Part shown: in pieces, positions 16,611-29,200 of the stretch | Numbering within the stretch: position 1 is the stretch's first letter | Layout of the letters: each line of letters starts with the position of its first letter | Virus record (IMG/VR): IMGVR_UViG_3300031722_000043 | Location: 1 to 52,148 of that record | Source: a virus | Strand: one strand, 5' to 3' | Length of the DNA stretch: 52,148 bases | Notes under the pieces: generated by a model | The model's database searches: none | What the model was told of the DNA's origin: nothing | The model's input: the letters and a program-made list of their open reading frames with translations, nothing else | Translations under genes and position numbers: made by a program

Positions 16611-17297
16611 ATGAAAGAATTCGGAACATTTATGTTTATTTTAATTACTGGAGTTCTCTGTGACATTCTCCAGGCATTTGTTTTTATGAAACTGTGGTTA
16701 TGGTTTATCGTTTCAACTTTTGGACTACCTGGATTAGGTTTTATTCAAGCTTTTGGATTATTTCTTATTATTGGTTTTGTAAATAAAAAAATTGATTACA
16801 ATGAAAAAGAGTTTGGAATTAAACAATTTTCAGGTAAAACATTAGTAGTTATTATATATTCATTAATTGCACTATCTACTGGATGGTTAGTTACATTATT
16901 TTATAATCATTATAATATCATAAATCATAGTCAAAAATCACAGTTCAGAAATTATAATAAAAACAGCTTATCGAATCATTCGATAAGCTGTTTTTTACCT
17001 ACTGCCTACTACCTACTCATTTCCTCCTGGATATCTTCCAATTCTTTTTCATCCTTGGTTGCATCTATTCGTATTGCAATCTTTTTGAATTTATTGATTT
17101 GTTGTTGCATTACGTCCGGATCCTGTGCATCTTTTATTTGTTCTTCCAGTTTGCTGATTCCGGCAGTAATAAATTTCAGCATGGTGTACTTTTTAGTCGA
17201 GAGTTGTTGCATCTTGGTGGTATATTCCGCCACCTTGGCAAGATCACCACCTTTGCGGTATATTTCTATCGCTCCACTCTTATACTTGCTGATATAG
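16611..17297 (+). CDS. membrane protein; real 3' end unclear
   Basis: The first about 105 residues form a membrane protein with three spans (about 6-24, 28-50 and 78-96). After that the frame stays open by chance: it crosses a repeat (16916-16950), runs straight through the 17-bp hairpin at 16959-16995 and then overlaps the giant protein in antisense to 17297. The natural stop may have been lost when the repeat inserted. I regard 16611 to about 16930 as the supported part. Confidence 0.4.
   Translation: MKEFGTFMFILITGVLCDILQAFVFMKLWLWFIVSTFGLPGLGFIQAFGLFLIIGFVNKKIDYNEKEFGIKQFSGKTLVVIIYSLIALSTGWLVTLFYNHYNIINHSQKSQFRNYNKNSLSNHSISCFLPTAYYLLISSWISSNSFSSLVASIRIAIFLNLLICCCITSGSCASFICSSSLLIPAVINFSMVYFLVESCCILVVYSATLARSPPLRYISIAPLLYLLI
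16916..16950. repeat. dispersed GTCTGAACTGTGATT-type repeat, copy 2
   Basis: Plus strand TCATAAATCATAGTCAAA, AATCACAGTTCAGAA. A degenerate member of the family seen at 12074 and 45786, immediately before a terminator. Confidence 0.5.
16959..16995. terminator. strong bidirectional terminator
   Basis: AAAAACAGCTTATCGAA (16959-16975) pairs perfectly with TTCGATAAGCTGTTTTT (16979-16995) over 17 bp with a 3-base loop; the outer A/T runs give U tails in both directions. It separates the plus-strand block from the end of the giant minus-strand gene. Confidence 0.9.
16997..17020. repeat. 7-nt tandem array at the end of the giant gene
   Basis: Plus strand ACCTACTGCCTACTACCTAC then TCAT: three near-identical heptamers of CCTACTx. 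On the minus strand these are AGTAGGT-type units and supply the stop codon TAG of the giant gene (MSR-stop). Confidence 0.7.
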
Positions 17298-20200
17298 TGC
17301 TTTTCGTCCGTTATAGCTGCTTTCACGTCGCTGTATTCTTTCCGCAACCCTGCATCACTTTCTTTTATGTCCTCTTTGGAAGTGTACAGCGCACTGATCG
17401 GCGTATCACGTACTTTTAGTTCTTTTCCTTCTATTACTTTATCACCTGAATCTACTGATTTTACAAATATAGTATACAATCCACCCATGTAACCACGCAT
17501 AATATGATTGATCACATCAGGGTTTGGACTTATTTTTCCGGGCATTACTCCATCACCATCACTTTGTTTATCCATTTCCTGCGCGGCCCATACTAATATA
17601 GCCGGTGCATAGGGTTCTCCTTTTTTGTTCTTGCTCGATTGTACAAATCCCGGATCGGATGGATTGGCATATGGATTAAATACATTTCCACCTGTATAAG
17701 TCGTATTGATGGCAAGTTGTACCCACGGTTTCATCAAATCCGGCGTTAGTGTATTGGCAAACATCTTCCATTCTTTCCCGTCAGTTTTCATGGCTCCCAT
17801 CGGGTTCACCGGCAATAAGTCCGTAAGTCCTACCATGGTGTTAACAGCTAATTCGGTTTTGGTTACCTTACCTTGTGAGAATCGGTACAGGTTATCTCCC
17901 AATGCATGGAATACACGCAATTCTTGTGGGATCGACCATTTCACATATCCGCTTCCGGTCCATATGCACAGGTTGTTTTGACGATCCCAGTCCGAAAGGT
18001 TATTATATGCCTGTTCAGCTTCTTCACCTCCTAATAATCGGCTCAGTAATGGCATTAGTATTCCGGTAGCTACAAACGAAGCTAATAATCCGGCCATTCT
18101 CCATGGATGTTCTTTTGTAGTTTTTAATATATTACTGAGTGCCTGAATCGCAACATTGAAAAATAGGAATGATTTTCTCATTTCATCGGCTCCCAATGCT
18201 CCACTGCCTTTTGTGTTGAAATTTACGGTTACTTCTTTGGCATTACTTACCGCTTCGTAAATACTGCGACCTGCTTCGCGTGATGTAATGTATGTGGCAA
18301 GTCGTGTTGTATTTTCCGCAACAGAATTACCTAATTCAAATAACCGAAATACAACCGATGGTTCGTTTATCTTTCCTTTTTTTATTTCATTTTCAATGCG
18401 TTTTTGTACGGATTTAATTTCTACAATGTGCGTGTATCCTGTTTTACCTCCATTCATTACAAATTCTTCGGCATACTGATCGTATTTGTTTTGTACATTT
18501 CCGGTGCCTATCATCATGTTGGTAATGGCTTTTACTGCCACTGGAACATTTTTCAGGAAATTAGCCTGGTAAATGATTCCTTCTTTTACTCCCAGCGTTG
18601 TTGTTGCAAAGGTGATATCCCTTTCAAAGTTGGTTACCATAAAGAGTGGATTGCGTGATGTGAAGTTGGCTGCCATCCACCGGTTGACAACCGACAATCC
18701 ATCAAAGAATGCACCGGCTTCTACTCGATTATCTCCGTTTATTGCACGGGCTATTTTTGGATTGGCATTGATATACACCACATGCTCCGTACCGTTTTCG
18801 TAAACGTGTATTTCGTGTTGTTTGGCTTGTTTTGGTTTTACAAAGAGTCCTATGTTCAGTTTCCCACGTTTCTGTATGGCTTCTTTTTTTTCTGCCAATT
18901 CCTGCATATCAGCTTCAAACTTTTGTATGTTCAGGTCATATTGTTCCGGGTTAGCATTCCATTCCGGGCTTTGTTGTTCCCAAATTGGTAATCCGTTTTC
19001 TGTTTCACCCGTTTTCTTGTACCAGCTTTGTTTTAGAATCAGCAATCCGGATTTGTCCTGACGTGCTAATCGTACCCATATTTGATTCAGGTTATTTTTG
19101 TTTCCTTCGGTGATTGCACTATGGTTCATACTGAAAATATAGGCAAACGGTGTTTCTGGTCGTGATATACGTCCTTTGGCTTTAATAAGCGGGGCCACAA
19201 AGTGTGTTCCCATATCCGGACTGTAATCGTATTTGTCTTCAGCAATATCTTTGTCAAAACCACGTAACGGAATGTAGTATTTAAAGCGGTTTACTATGTC
19301 GTCATATTCCGTTTTGCTGATCCGTCCATTATCATTCCCTACTTTCAAAGCATTGGTGGTTGATTTTTTAATCAGATCCCACAATTTAGTTGTATCGTGA
19401 AGTCCTTCAAATTCGTCAATGAATTCTTGTGCAGGTTTTTTTATTTCTTCTTCGATGGCCGTTATACCTGAAAAATCTTTTTCGGCAAGTCCTTCGGGTA
19501 TATTCTTTCCATCTGCTTCGAGTGCAGCTGCTTCTTGTGCTCGCATAAAGTCATTACGTTCCAGTCCATGTTTGAGCATCATGTAGTTTTCAATATCCCT
19601 GTAACTGGATATTTTCTCCATGCGGTTCACTTCTTTCATAATCGGAAGATTGAACCGGTGTTCATAAGCATCCATTTGGGAATCATTCATTCCTCCCAAT
19701 GCAGATACACGTCGGTGCCAATCATTCAATGGAGTAATAACCAAACCGTTTTCTTTTAATTTATCCTGAAATAGTTTTACTGCCAAATGTTGGTCCTGAT
19801 AGGCTTCCTGAATGGCAAATTCTATTTTCTTCATCCCACGCTCCATTTTTGCATCCAATTCATCACGCAGTTTTTCCGGCAAGTTTTCTCCAACCTCTTC
19901 AGCTAATTTAGTCGATCGGCTTGTTGTTGGGGGTGGGGTTTTTTGTCCCCCGCCATTTATCCCGCTTTCAGGAGGAGTTAAGGGTGTTTCTTCAAAATCT
20001 TCCGGTGTGGATGTTCCTGCTTCAATGCGCTTTTTCTTTGTTTCTAAATCAAATTTCTCATCATTGAGTTTTCTTGCTTCTGATACGAAATCTATATTGC
20101 TTATTTTTTTATCGTCATGTTCTTTTTTTAGTTCTTTCTTCCGGTCATTAATCGCTTTTATCTTGTCATTGTATGCATTTATCTCTGTGGCGTATTGTTC

Positions 20201-23200
20201 AAGAGGTTTTTCAACACTATATGTTGGCTTCACCGGTTCCCCTTCAGGGGTTAGGGGTTCTTTCCTCTTAAACATAGGTATACCTTCACTGACCGACTGT
20301 TTCATGGAGTCAGTAACAGGGATAGACTGAACTTGTGAAACTTCTGGCATTTTAGCTTCTTTCTCGAATTGAGAAAAAGATATTTCTTCGTTTGTCTTTT
20401 TTATTTTTGTGTTTAGACCTATTGTTTCAATTTTTGCATCAAACGGTTTGCCTAATTTACTCATTACTTTAGGAACAATAGCATCGTAAAACGCTTCCAT
20501 TCCTTTTCCTCCAACTTTTAATCCATCTCCTTCAAAGGTTTCTTTTCCCTCGATAACTCCTTTGGCTATTTCCTTCCCTAAAGTTTCCTCTATATGGGAA
20601 ATATCCATCGTTTCATCCCTAATGATTCTATCCGTACCTTTTACAGCACTTACTACATAACCCTGAACTCTTTCACCTTGCTTATTGATAGCGTCAGACA
20701 TTTCATCTTTGGTTATGGTAATCTTATCAACCTGCTTACTTAAATCATATCGTTCTGCCTGTTGAGTTCCATTCGTCCATGCAATTCTATCAAATCCATT
20801 CTCGGCTGCATAACGCATCATCCTTCGGGCTGCAAGGTTTACCCATTGGTCGGTTTTCTGGAATGGCATATCGGGAACAGAATCTTCTTCAATAGAATTT
20901 AATTCTGAAAGAAGAGCTGCCATTTGACTATCTTTTTCAGGTTCGTATTTTCCCGCCCATTCTAATAAATTGGCTTCTCTTCTTTTCCCATTGTTATTTT
21001 CAGCAGCATCTTTATCTCTCAAAACGTCTAAATCCTGTCTAAGGGATTTCATTTCAGCCTGAATTTCATTTTTCCTTTGAATAAGTTTTGGATCACTAAA
21101 TCCTTCTTTCTTTCCTTTCTGTGCCCAATCGCTCTGAAACTCTTCAATAAACAATACCTTTTCACCGTTTACCGTCCGTTCATTGAATCGGACATGTGCA
21201 AGGATGTTTGGTTCTTCGTAATGGGATGAATGGAAGTTAGATGTATCAAACTTACTTTCTGGTCTTATTTGTGAAATTGCACCTTCGGCTTGTTCTCTTG
21301 TTCTGAAAGCTCCGGTATCTTGATGTGTTCCTCTATACCACGCCCACATGCCGTTTTCTTTATGTACTAAATGCAATTCTCCTGCATTTGATTCATTCTT
21401 TGGCATTGTCAACAACAATTCCTTGTAGTTTTTCCCACCAGGTAAAACGTATTGAGAAAATATTGCATCTGACTCTCTTTTTTCATCAATACTAGGTTCA
21501 AAATAGCCACCATTTATATTTGCGTAATATTCTGCATCTGATATATTGTTGTATTCTCCAACAAAATCGTTAATATCATTAAATACATCATAAGCGGTAA
21601 TTATCTTATCTCCTTTTATAACCTCTTTCACATCAATCCTGTTCTCGTCTATCCAATTCTGAACATCCGACTTAGTAAGTTTTTCAGGTAGTTCATCAAA
21701 TCCCATCCAATCCAACTCGGCTTGTTTAGCTCCATTCTTCAATAACATGGCTTTAAACTGGTCTTTCGTTCCGCGTTCCTGTTGTATCTTATCCAGTGCA
21801 TTTTCTACCGGGCTGTAAAATCCATTGTCGGATATTAATTTGTATTCTGGTCTTTCTTGTTCCCATTTGTAGGTTAGGGGTCCTTTTTCTACCTCATTCT
21901 TAAATTTCACAGCGTTGTCACGATCCGAAAACAAGAATCCTTTCGAAAATTTATTCCATGGTCGCCCACCTCCGTATGGATTATGTTTCCTGCCTATAGC
22001 TGCCATAGTATCATAATCGTCACTACGTCCGTTTATCTTCACATTATACAGTTGTTGTCCTGTTTGCGTATGTGTATAATCTTCCACCGGCATTAGTTTT
22101 CCTTCCGCCTTATTTTCTGTTATGGGTTCTTTACTGATGTTGGAATCTCCTACATTGTCCACACCGTCGTTATTGTCCCCCGTTTTTGTTAGTTGACGTG
22201 GTGTTACCTCCAAATCTTCAATTTCATTAAACAGTTCGTCAATATTCTTTGCTCCCGATAAATCAATGTTTTCAGTGCTTGGAATAGCATTTCTGTATTC
22301 AGACATTTTTTTCTGAATGGATGTTTGCATTTCTTCCGGAGTATAAAATACTCCACCTTTTAATATTTTCTTATATTCTTCAGCTTTTACTTCTTGCTTC
22401 ACCTGCCATTCCGTTGGCATATCAATCCTGTCAATTACCACTATTCGCGTACCTACTTTCGTTCCGGCTTGTTCAAAGGTGGAGGATGGTAGTTTTACTG
22501 AAGCTATTAAATGTGCATCAGGTGTTCCTTCTAAAAAATCATCTAATCGTTTGTCGGCTTGTCCTTGTGGAATAATGGCAACGATACGTCCATTGTTTCG
22601 CAAATGGTCATATGCTTTATTTAAATGCTCTATAGCTGTTTTCCCGCCACTTCCAAATGGTGGATTCATGGCTATGCCTTCAAACTTATTTACGGTGTTC
22701 AGGTTCTCAAATACATCATTGAGCATCTTCCGGTTTCCACCGCCTGATCGTGCATTAAGTTTTGAGAATAATGAATAGGAGGGTTCTACAACTGTTACAC
22801 TTGCTTTCTCTGGAAACCACATGGCTATTGCTCCATGACCGGCACTTGGTTCTAATGCACTTTCACCGGCTTGTAGTGATAACCATTCAACCATCTTTTC
22901 GCCTACCGGTTCGGGGGTAGCATAATAATCTGCTCCTTCGCGCTGGTCACGTCTGCCGGTGGTTTTTTGGTTGGTATTATAAACTAATACGGCTTTGCGG
23001 AATTCCGACAACGTTTCTTGTGCTTTTTTGTCGTATTCTTTTCCGCCTTTGCCCTGGCTAATGTTGGGTTTGTCTTTTCCTGAATTGAATAATACTCCTT
23101 CAGCAAACGACCGCAACAAGTCACGGGCTTGGTTTCCTATGGCCAGATTTTCGGTGGTCGATAATTTTTTATTGATCTTCTGGCCAAAGTCCGCTACTTC

Positions 23201-26200
23201 CTGATCGAGTCCCAATAATGGATATTCAAATATTGCATCCGATTCGTTACCGATTCTGTAGGGTCTTCCTTCTATTTGCAGTGCTGTAGTGCTCGAAATA
23301 GGCAATGATAGACTAATGAGTACCCGTTGGTGCTTTCCTGTCGTATCATGAAGTGAAATGCCTTCTTTTCCGGCTTCTTCCTGCACTACTATAATGTCTT
23401 TCCCTGAATGATCTTCATTGAACAATGCTACATTCTTTGATTTGTCTTTCTTGGGTGTATCTCCATTCATGCTGACAACACGACCTGGAAATGCTTCGTT
23501 TATCTGGTTGATGGCAGGATCATAGTTCAGTGTCTGTTCGTATTTCAGTAAGTCAGCATATTTGTTTTCAAACTGTTTGGCTTGTGTTCGCATAGTGTTC
23601 GCTTTTAGTGCTAACTCTGCTTTTTTTACAAGGTCATCAGTTTGTGCCATTTCTGCAATGTAACCATTTGCCAATTCGCGTGTCTGATCAAGTATCGACT
23701 GAAAGGGTGGTAATACATTGGCTTGCTTCCGGCGGTGGAATACAATTACTTTACGTCCTAAATCTAAATGATCCTGAATGCGCTGTATGTTCATGGATGC
23801 TTTCAACGATTCAAATAGCTTGGTGGTGTAGTTGTAATCACTGAATACGTTGTGTGCCGCGTCTGCAAGTCCTCCGAATTCCTCCGAATAGATTTCATTG
23901 AGTGCTTTATTGAATACTTCGGATTGCTCCAACGCTACTAACGGAAATTCCCTTGAATAGTCCTTGTCACTTTCAATGGCACGACCTGACATTACACCTT
24001 GCGCCATCAAACGTTCAGAAAAGTCAATTTCCTGCATGGCTATCGCTTCCGCATTGGCTTTTTGTTTAGTCTGCAAACGATGGAATTTCCATTCATAAGC
24101 GGAACCAAAGTTATTAAGGAAAAATTGCGCTTCGGGATTTACACGGCTGCCACGTCCGTTTACAATAGTATCATTTCCCCAATCGAATAACGAACCATTG
24201 GCATAACGCAGGTTAAAGTGTCCTTTGAATGGTGTGGCCGACAAAAATACTACTTTTGTATTTTCGTAGGCTCGTTTGGCACGTTCCTTTAGTCCTGGTT
24301 TAATATTTTCGTTATAGGCCTTTTGTAGTTGAAGTACTTTTTCTTCGAGCGATTTTACATTTAGATTACCAGGTGTTTTCTTTTCCTCATTTATTCTATT
24401 AAATAATTCCTGAATTTTAATGTAATCTGGGTTTATTGATTGCAACCTATTAAACGCTTGCCACTCCGATACATTGGAATGTGAATAGTGGGAATTAGTG
24501 GTAGAAGATGTGGCACCGCTTTTTTCTTCCATCAACCGGTGACTTTCATCATACATCACCAAATCAAAATCACGGTTTTTCAGCGCGTCATTGGCTCTGA
24601 AATTGGCATAAGTGGTAATGACTGCATTTTCGCCTGCATCTTTGGTAGAAGTAAGCGGAATAATCGTTAAACCGATATTTTCACCGTCTTTGATCCAGTC
24701 ACCAACTTTGGCTTCACTTGGTACTACAATAAGGATGTTTTTCTTTCCGCGCTTTTCAAATCGTTTGGCGACTCCCAGTCCGGTGTAGGTTTTTCCGGTA
24801 CCGGTACCATTGGTGAACAACATACCTTTTCCATGTGCGGCTTCATTGGTTTTGTGTTCTTCACCAAAGAAACGCTTTTCGGCTTTTAGTACATCGTCTT
24901 GTTGTTCGGGTAGTAGTAAAGGTAATGTTTCACGGACATTGGCTTCGTCCATGAGCGTTACCGGAATAGATTCAGCATTACGCTGTTCTATTATCTTTCG
25001 GACTGTGCGTTGCTTAAACGTTTCTGGTAATCCAACGTCAATTTTATTACCTGGTTCACTTGATCCGCCGTTAATAAGATGTCCTTCTGTGCTATCAATG
25101 CCATTTCCTCTGCCGTCAGTATCTCCGGTAGTAAATTTCTCAACTTCGGATGTTCCTGGCAATAGTTCGTTATTGCTTTGTTCTCCAAATAAAGAGGGCT
25201 GTAAATCACCACGGCTCTTGCTACCTGTGCGTCCGATTGTTTTTCCACTACCTTTCTTGATTCCATTTCCCACTGATCCGCTTGTTCCTCCGTCGACTGG
25301 AATAGGTTTTGCATCTCCGGGTACTTCATCGGTAGTTGTGCTATCTGGTTGGCTGTGTCTTGATCGATTAGATACATGTTCTTTATAATTAAAGTTTTTA
25401 ATGTCAAAATTTGCTACTTCTATGTTGCTGGTCATTCCCTGGGTTGGAATGCTTACTCTGGATAGTTCATAGAATCCACTCAGGTAAGGTTTAATTCCTT
25501 CTCCTAAGGCTTCTATCATTCGGGCCGAATAATCCGGGAATGTAATATCCCCATCTTCAAACAACATTTCTGTTACATCGAGTGCAATATCTGTTGTCTC
25601 TGAATCAAGACGTTTGAATTGTGGTTCCGGATCAGTGCGCCATACATCTTTCCCATCCGCAAGGTCTTCGTAATATTTCTTTGCTACTTGAATACTTTCA
25701 AGAGTATCATTGATAACTTGTTGTGCTGGTTCGGTTGAATGGTTTTTAACTGCTGATAAAACACGGGCAAATTCTTCTATTTCATAATTAAATCCTTCAG
25801 AAAATATCTTTGCCTTTGGAAGATCCATAACAGGCTCTCCTTTTCTGTTTCTCTCAAGAAACAAATAATTTTTTCTTAATTCCTGAATGTTTTGTACCGT
25901 TTCACTTGCTTCTCTATATATCGATACATGAATATTTTTTAAATCGAAGTCAACATGTCCTGTTGGGGATTTGATACTACCTTTTTCCCTCCATACCAGT
26001 TTTGAGGTGGGTAGGTTGTCATTACGAACTGATCTGATAAAGGATATTCTTTTCTTTGGTTGTTCTGTGATGATTTTGGTGCCTGTTTCTTTTCCATTAA
26101 GCAGTATGTTTTCAATCGTTCGTTTAAATTCCGGTTTTAATCCTAATTTTCCACCTAATTTGGCTAATTTTTCACGGAGGATTCTTTCGCGTTCAGTCCC

Positions 26201-29200
26201 AGGCTTTCCGTTATCTGGTTGATGACTTCCAACTTCTGCGATACCGTCATTCCCTGCGTGTTCGTTCGCTTGTATTCCTCCGCTACTTCCGGGAATACTT
26301 TTAAGATCATTGAACTGTTCTTGTCCGATAATGCTAATTTTTCCATGTGTAATTTTATTTAGTGTTTTTGATACGAGGTATTGTACATCTTCGTCCAACA
26401 AAGATAAGTCAATTTCTCCGTTTTTTATCTGTTCTGGTGTATAATTATTCAATAAATCTGATACCTGGTGCGCTGCTACTTCTGTGGCTTTCATAGCACT
26501 GTCTTCTCCCCAATATACTGAAGGGATATACTTTTCTATGTTTGGTATTTCCACCGTACTCAAATCTTCACCCTGAAACGCTATTTCAAAAGCTTTATGT
26601 GCTGTTTCATGCAAATAACTGTCTGCAAGTTCCGCAGCATCTTCATTGTGCTCTATATTTATAAATAAATCTTTCCCCAGTCGGACCGCAGCAATCTGTT
26701 GTCCGCTTTGCAAGTATTTTAATGCTTTTTGATAATCGGCATCGCTTACCATGCTTTTGTACTTTGCCAAAAAATCATCAGTACTTTTCATCACTTGTGC
26801 CGGAGTGGTGCCCACATGTAATGTCTTTTCCAGCCCGCGCACAATCTCTACAGCTGCCGCGTGGCGTTCTTCTGGTTTTGTACTGTTATTATAACGCTCT
26901 GTAGATGTTGGTTGTTCACTTTTTTGTAAACTTTCAGCGTTTTTTATATTATCAACCTGTTTATTATCAGTAGTGTTGTTTTGTGTATCAGATAACTTTT
27001 CATTATCCGGTTCGTAAATTGTTGTCTGTTCTTGAATCTTTACTGCTTCCGGTGTATCTTTATACTCAGCAAATGGCTTCTTTTGCTTCTTACCATCATA
27101 CAACCATTCTTTGAAATTATCACCCGCAGGAGTTATGGACTTAAAACCGTCCCATCCTTCGGAGTAATTACTCATATAAGCTGCTTTGGCTTCTTCCGCA
27201 CTATCAAAACCTAACATGACCTTACTTTCGTCAAAACTTCCGTCCGGAGAAATTTGATCAATAACAAATATTTGTCCCTGTTTAGGATTAGGACCAATAA
27301 ACACATCTATTGGATCATTATCATATCCAATGGTACCATCCAATTCACCGTAGTGATTTTGCATGGTTACACTCCATTTCTGACCGCCTTCGTCTTCTCC
27401 GGTACGTTCTGTGCCTTTCAGCGTTTCAATGGTTATATTGTGATGTTGTAAGTTTACACGGGCTTTTGCATAAATACCTGTTTCCTTCTGCTTTTCAGTT
27501 GGGTTGGTATTATGTTCTTGTTCGGAAATGTAATCGTCGAGTTCCTTTGTATCCTGTTGTTTTATTGCTTCCTGCATTTCAGCTTCAGCCTCCAATGCCA
27601 TTTGTTCAATTTCTGAAACAGATTGTTCGGTTCTTTCATTTCGCAATTCTTTTAATACCTGTGAACGCTCTTTGCCTTTGCCTGTTCTTAATTTTGTTTG
27701 TAATTTTCCTAAAAATTCATCAAGTTGTTCCTTTGTTTTGATTCCGTATTTTGATAGATATTCATTTCCATACGTATCTTTATTTTCAGATAAATAAGAT
27801 TTAACCTGGAGAGCTGCTATCCCACGTCCGGAATATTGTTGCAGAATTTCAGCCACATTCGTTTCAAACTGCTCAAAATTTTCTGCCGTGGTAAGATTGA
27901 AAAATCTTTCTCGTGTTAATTCTTCTGTTCCTGACTGTTGTCCGGGCTCTTGCTCCCCTCTAGGGGTTGGGGGTTCTTGACCCTGAGTTCTTTTATCGCG
28001 TTCACTTGCGCTTGTATCCGCTGATTTTTGGTTAATGCTGGTTTCATATTCGTTTTGTATGTTAGTGATAAAGTCTAATTGTTCGGGCGTAAAGTTAGTG
28101 ATACCCAGATAACTTTCCAAAATATCATCCGGAATTTGTTCCAGATAATTGAGTTCTTCAGGTGTGAAGCTTTCATAAACTCCATAATCTTGCTGATTAA
28201 GGTCGTAATTATTCCGTTTGGCTTCCGCTTGTTCTAACGCATGACTGTTACTTTTTGTTGATAAAAGTATTTCGTTTACCAGATTAAGTATTTCGTGATC
28301 CGATAGGTTTCTCACTCCGGGTATTTCTCCACCATTTCCATCTTCGCCGTAATCATTCCAAATGGCGTGGGCAAATTCAGTTGGTGTTAGTCCGTTCTGT
28401 TCATCAATTAAATTTCTTCTTTGCAACCGTTCCCCGTTCTTGTCACCAAATCCCAATTCATCGGCCATTCCTTTTTTTACTCCTTCAGTTTTCCATTTGA
28501 ATTTTTGACCGCCGGCAATGGCACGAAGAATGTAATCTTCCATGTCCAGATATTCGCCTAATTCTTGCTGACGTTTTTGAAATGGGGTAGTTCCTTTTGT
28601 TGTTTGTTCCGGAAGGTTCTCTTTGGGAATTTCTTCAATAATCGGTTTTTCATTCTGGATTTTACTTTCATCGAATACAATTAATTCTCTATTTCCTTCA
28701 ATACCATCGATATCTCTAACATAAGAATCATAACCTTTTGATTTATAGAAATTCGTCATTGCTTGCTCAAAACGCAATTCTTTATGTGTATTTACATATT
28801 TGACCATTTCATCTGATAAGTCCTCTGTTTTCTGAAAGCCTTTTTTCCCATCAGGGTTATAGGTGTTTTGCACATTAACAGTTACTCTACTTGCATTTTC
28901 CTTTTTATGGTAGGTGCTTGTAAATGGTTTATCTAAAGCAACAAACTTTCCAACAGGAAGACCTGAACTTTGTATTTGTGTTGAAGATTCAGAACCTTCA
29001 TCCTTTGTCGTATGCCAACCTGTTATGGATTTTGGTTGAACTTCTGTCGGTGTTTCAATAACTGGTGTCTGGTCTGCAAGTTCCTTAGCTAATCTTTCAG
29101 CTTCTTGTTTCTGTAATTGAAGTATTTCAGGCCGGGTATTGGGTACTTTTGGTGTTTCAACAACAACCGGTGCAGATGTTTTTGGCAAATAGGATTGTGC

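Noticed and set aside
24810-25388. 192-residue plus-strand open frame
   Set aside because: Antisense to the giant gene in a low-complexity linker, Ser/Pro-rich, no start context; a shadow frame.
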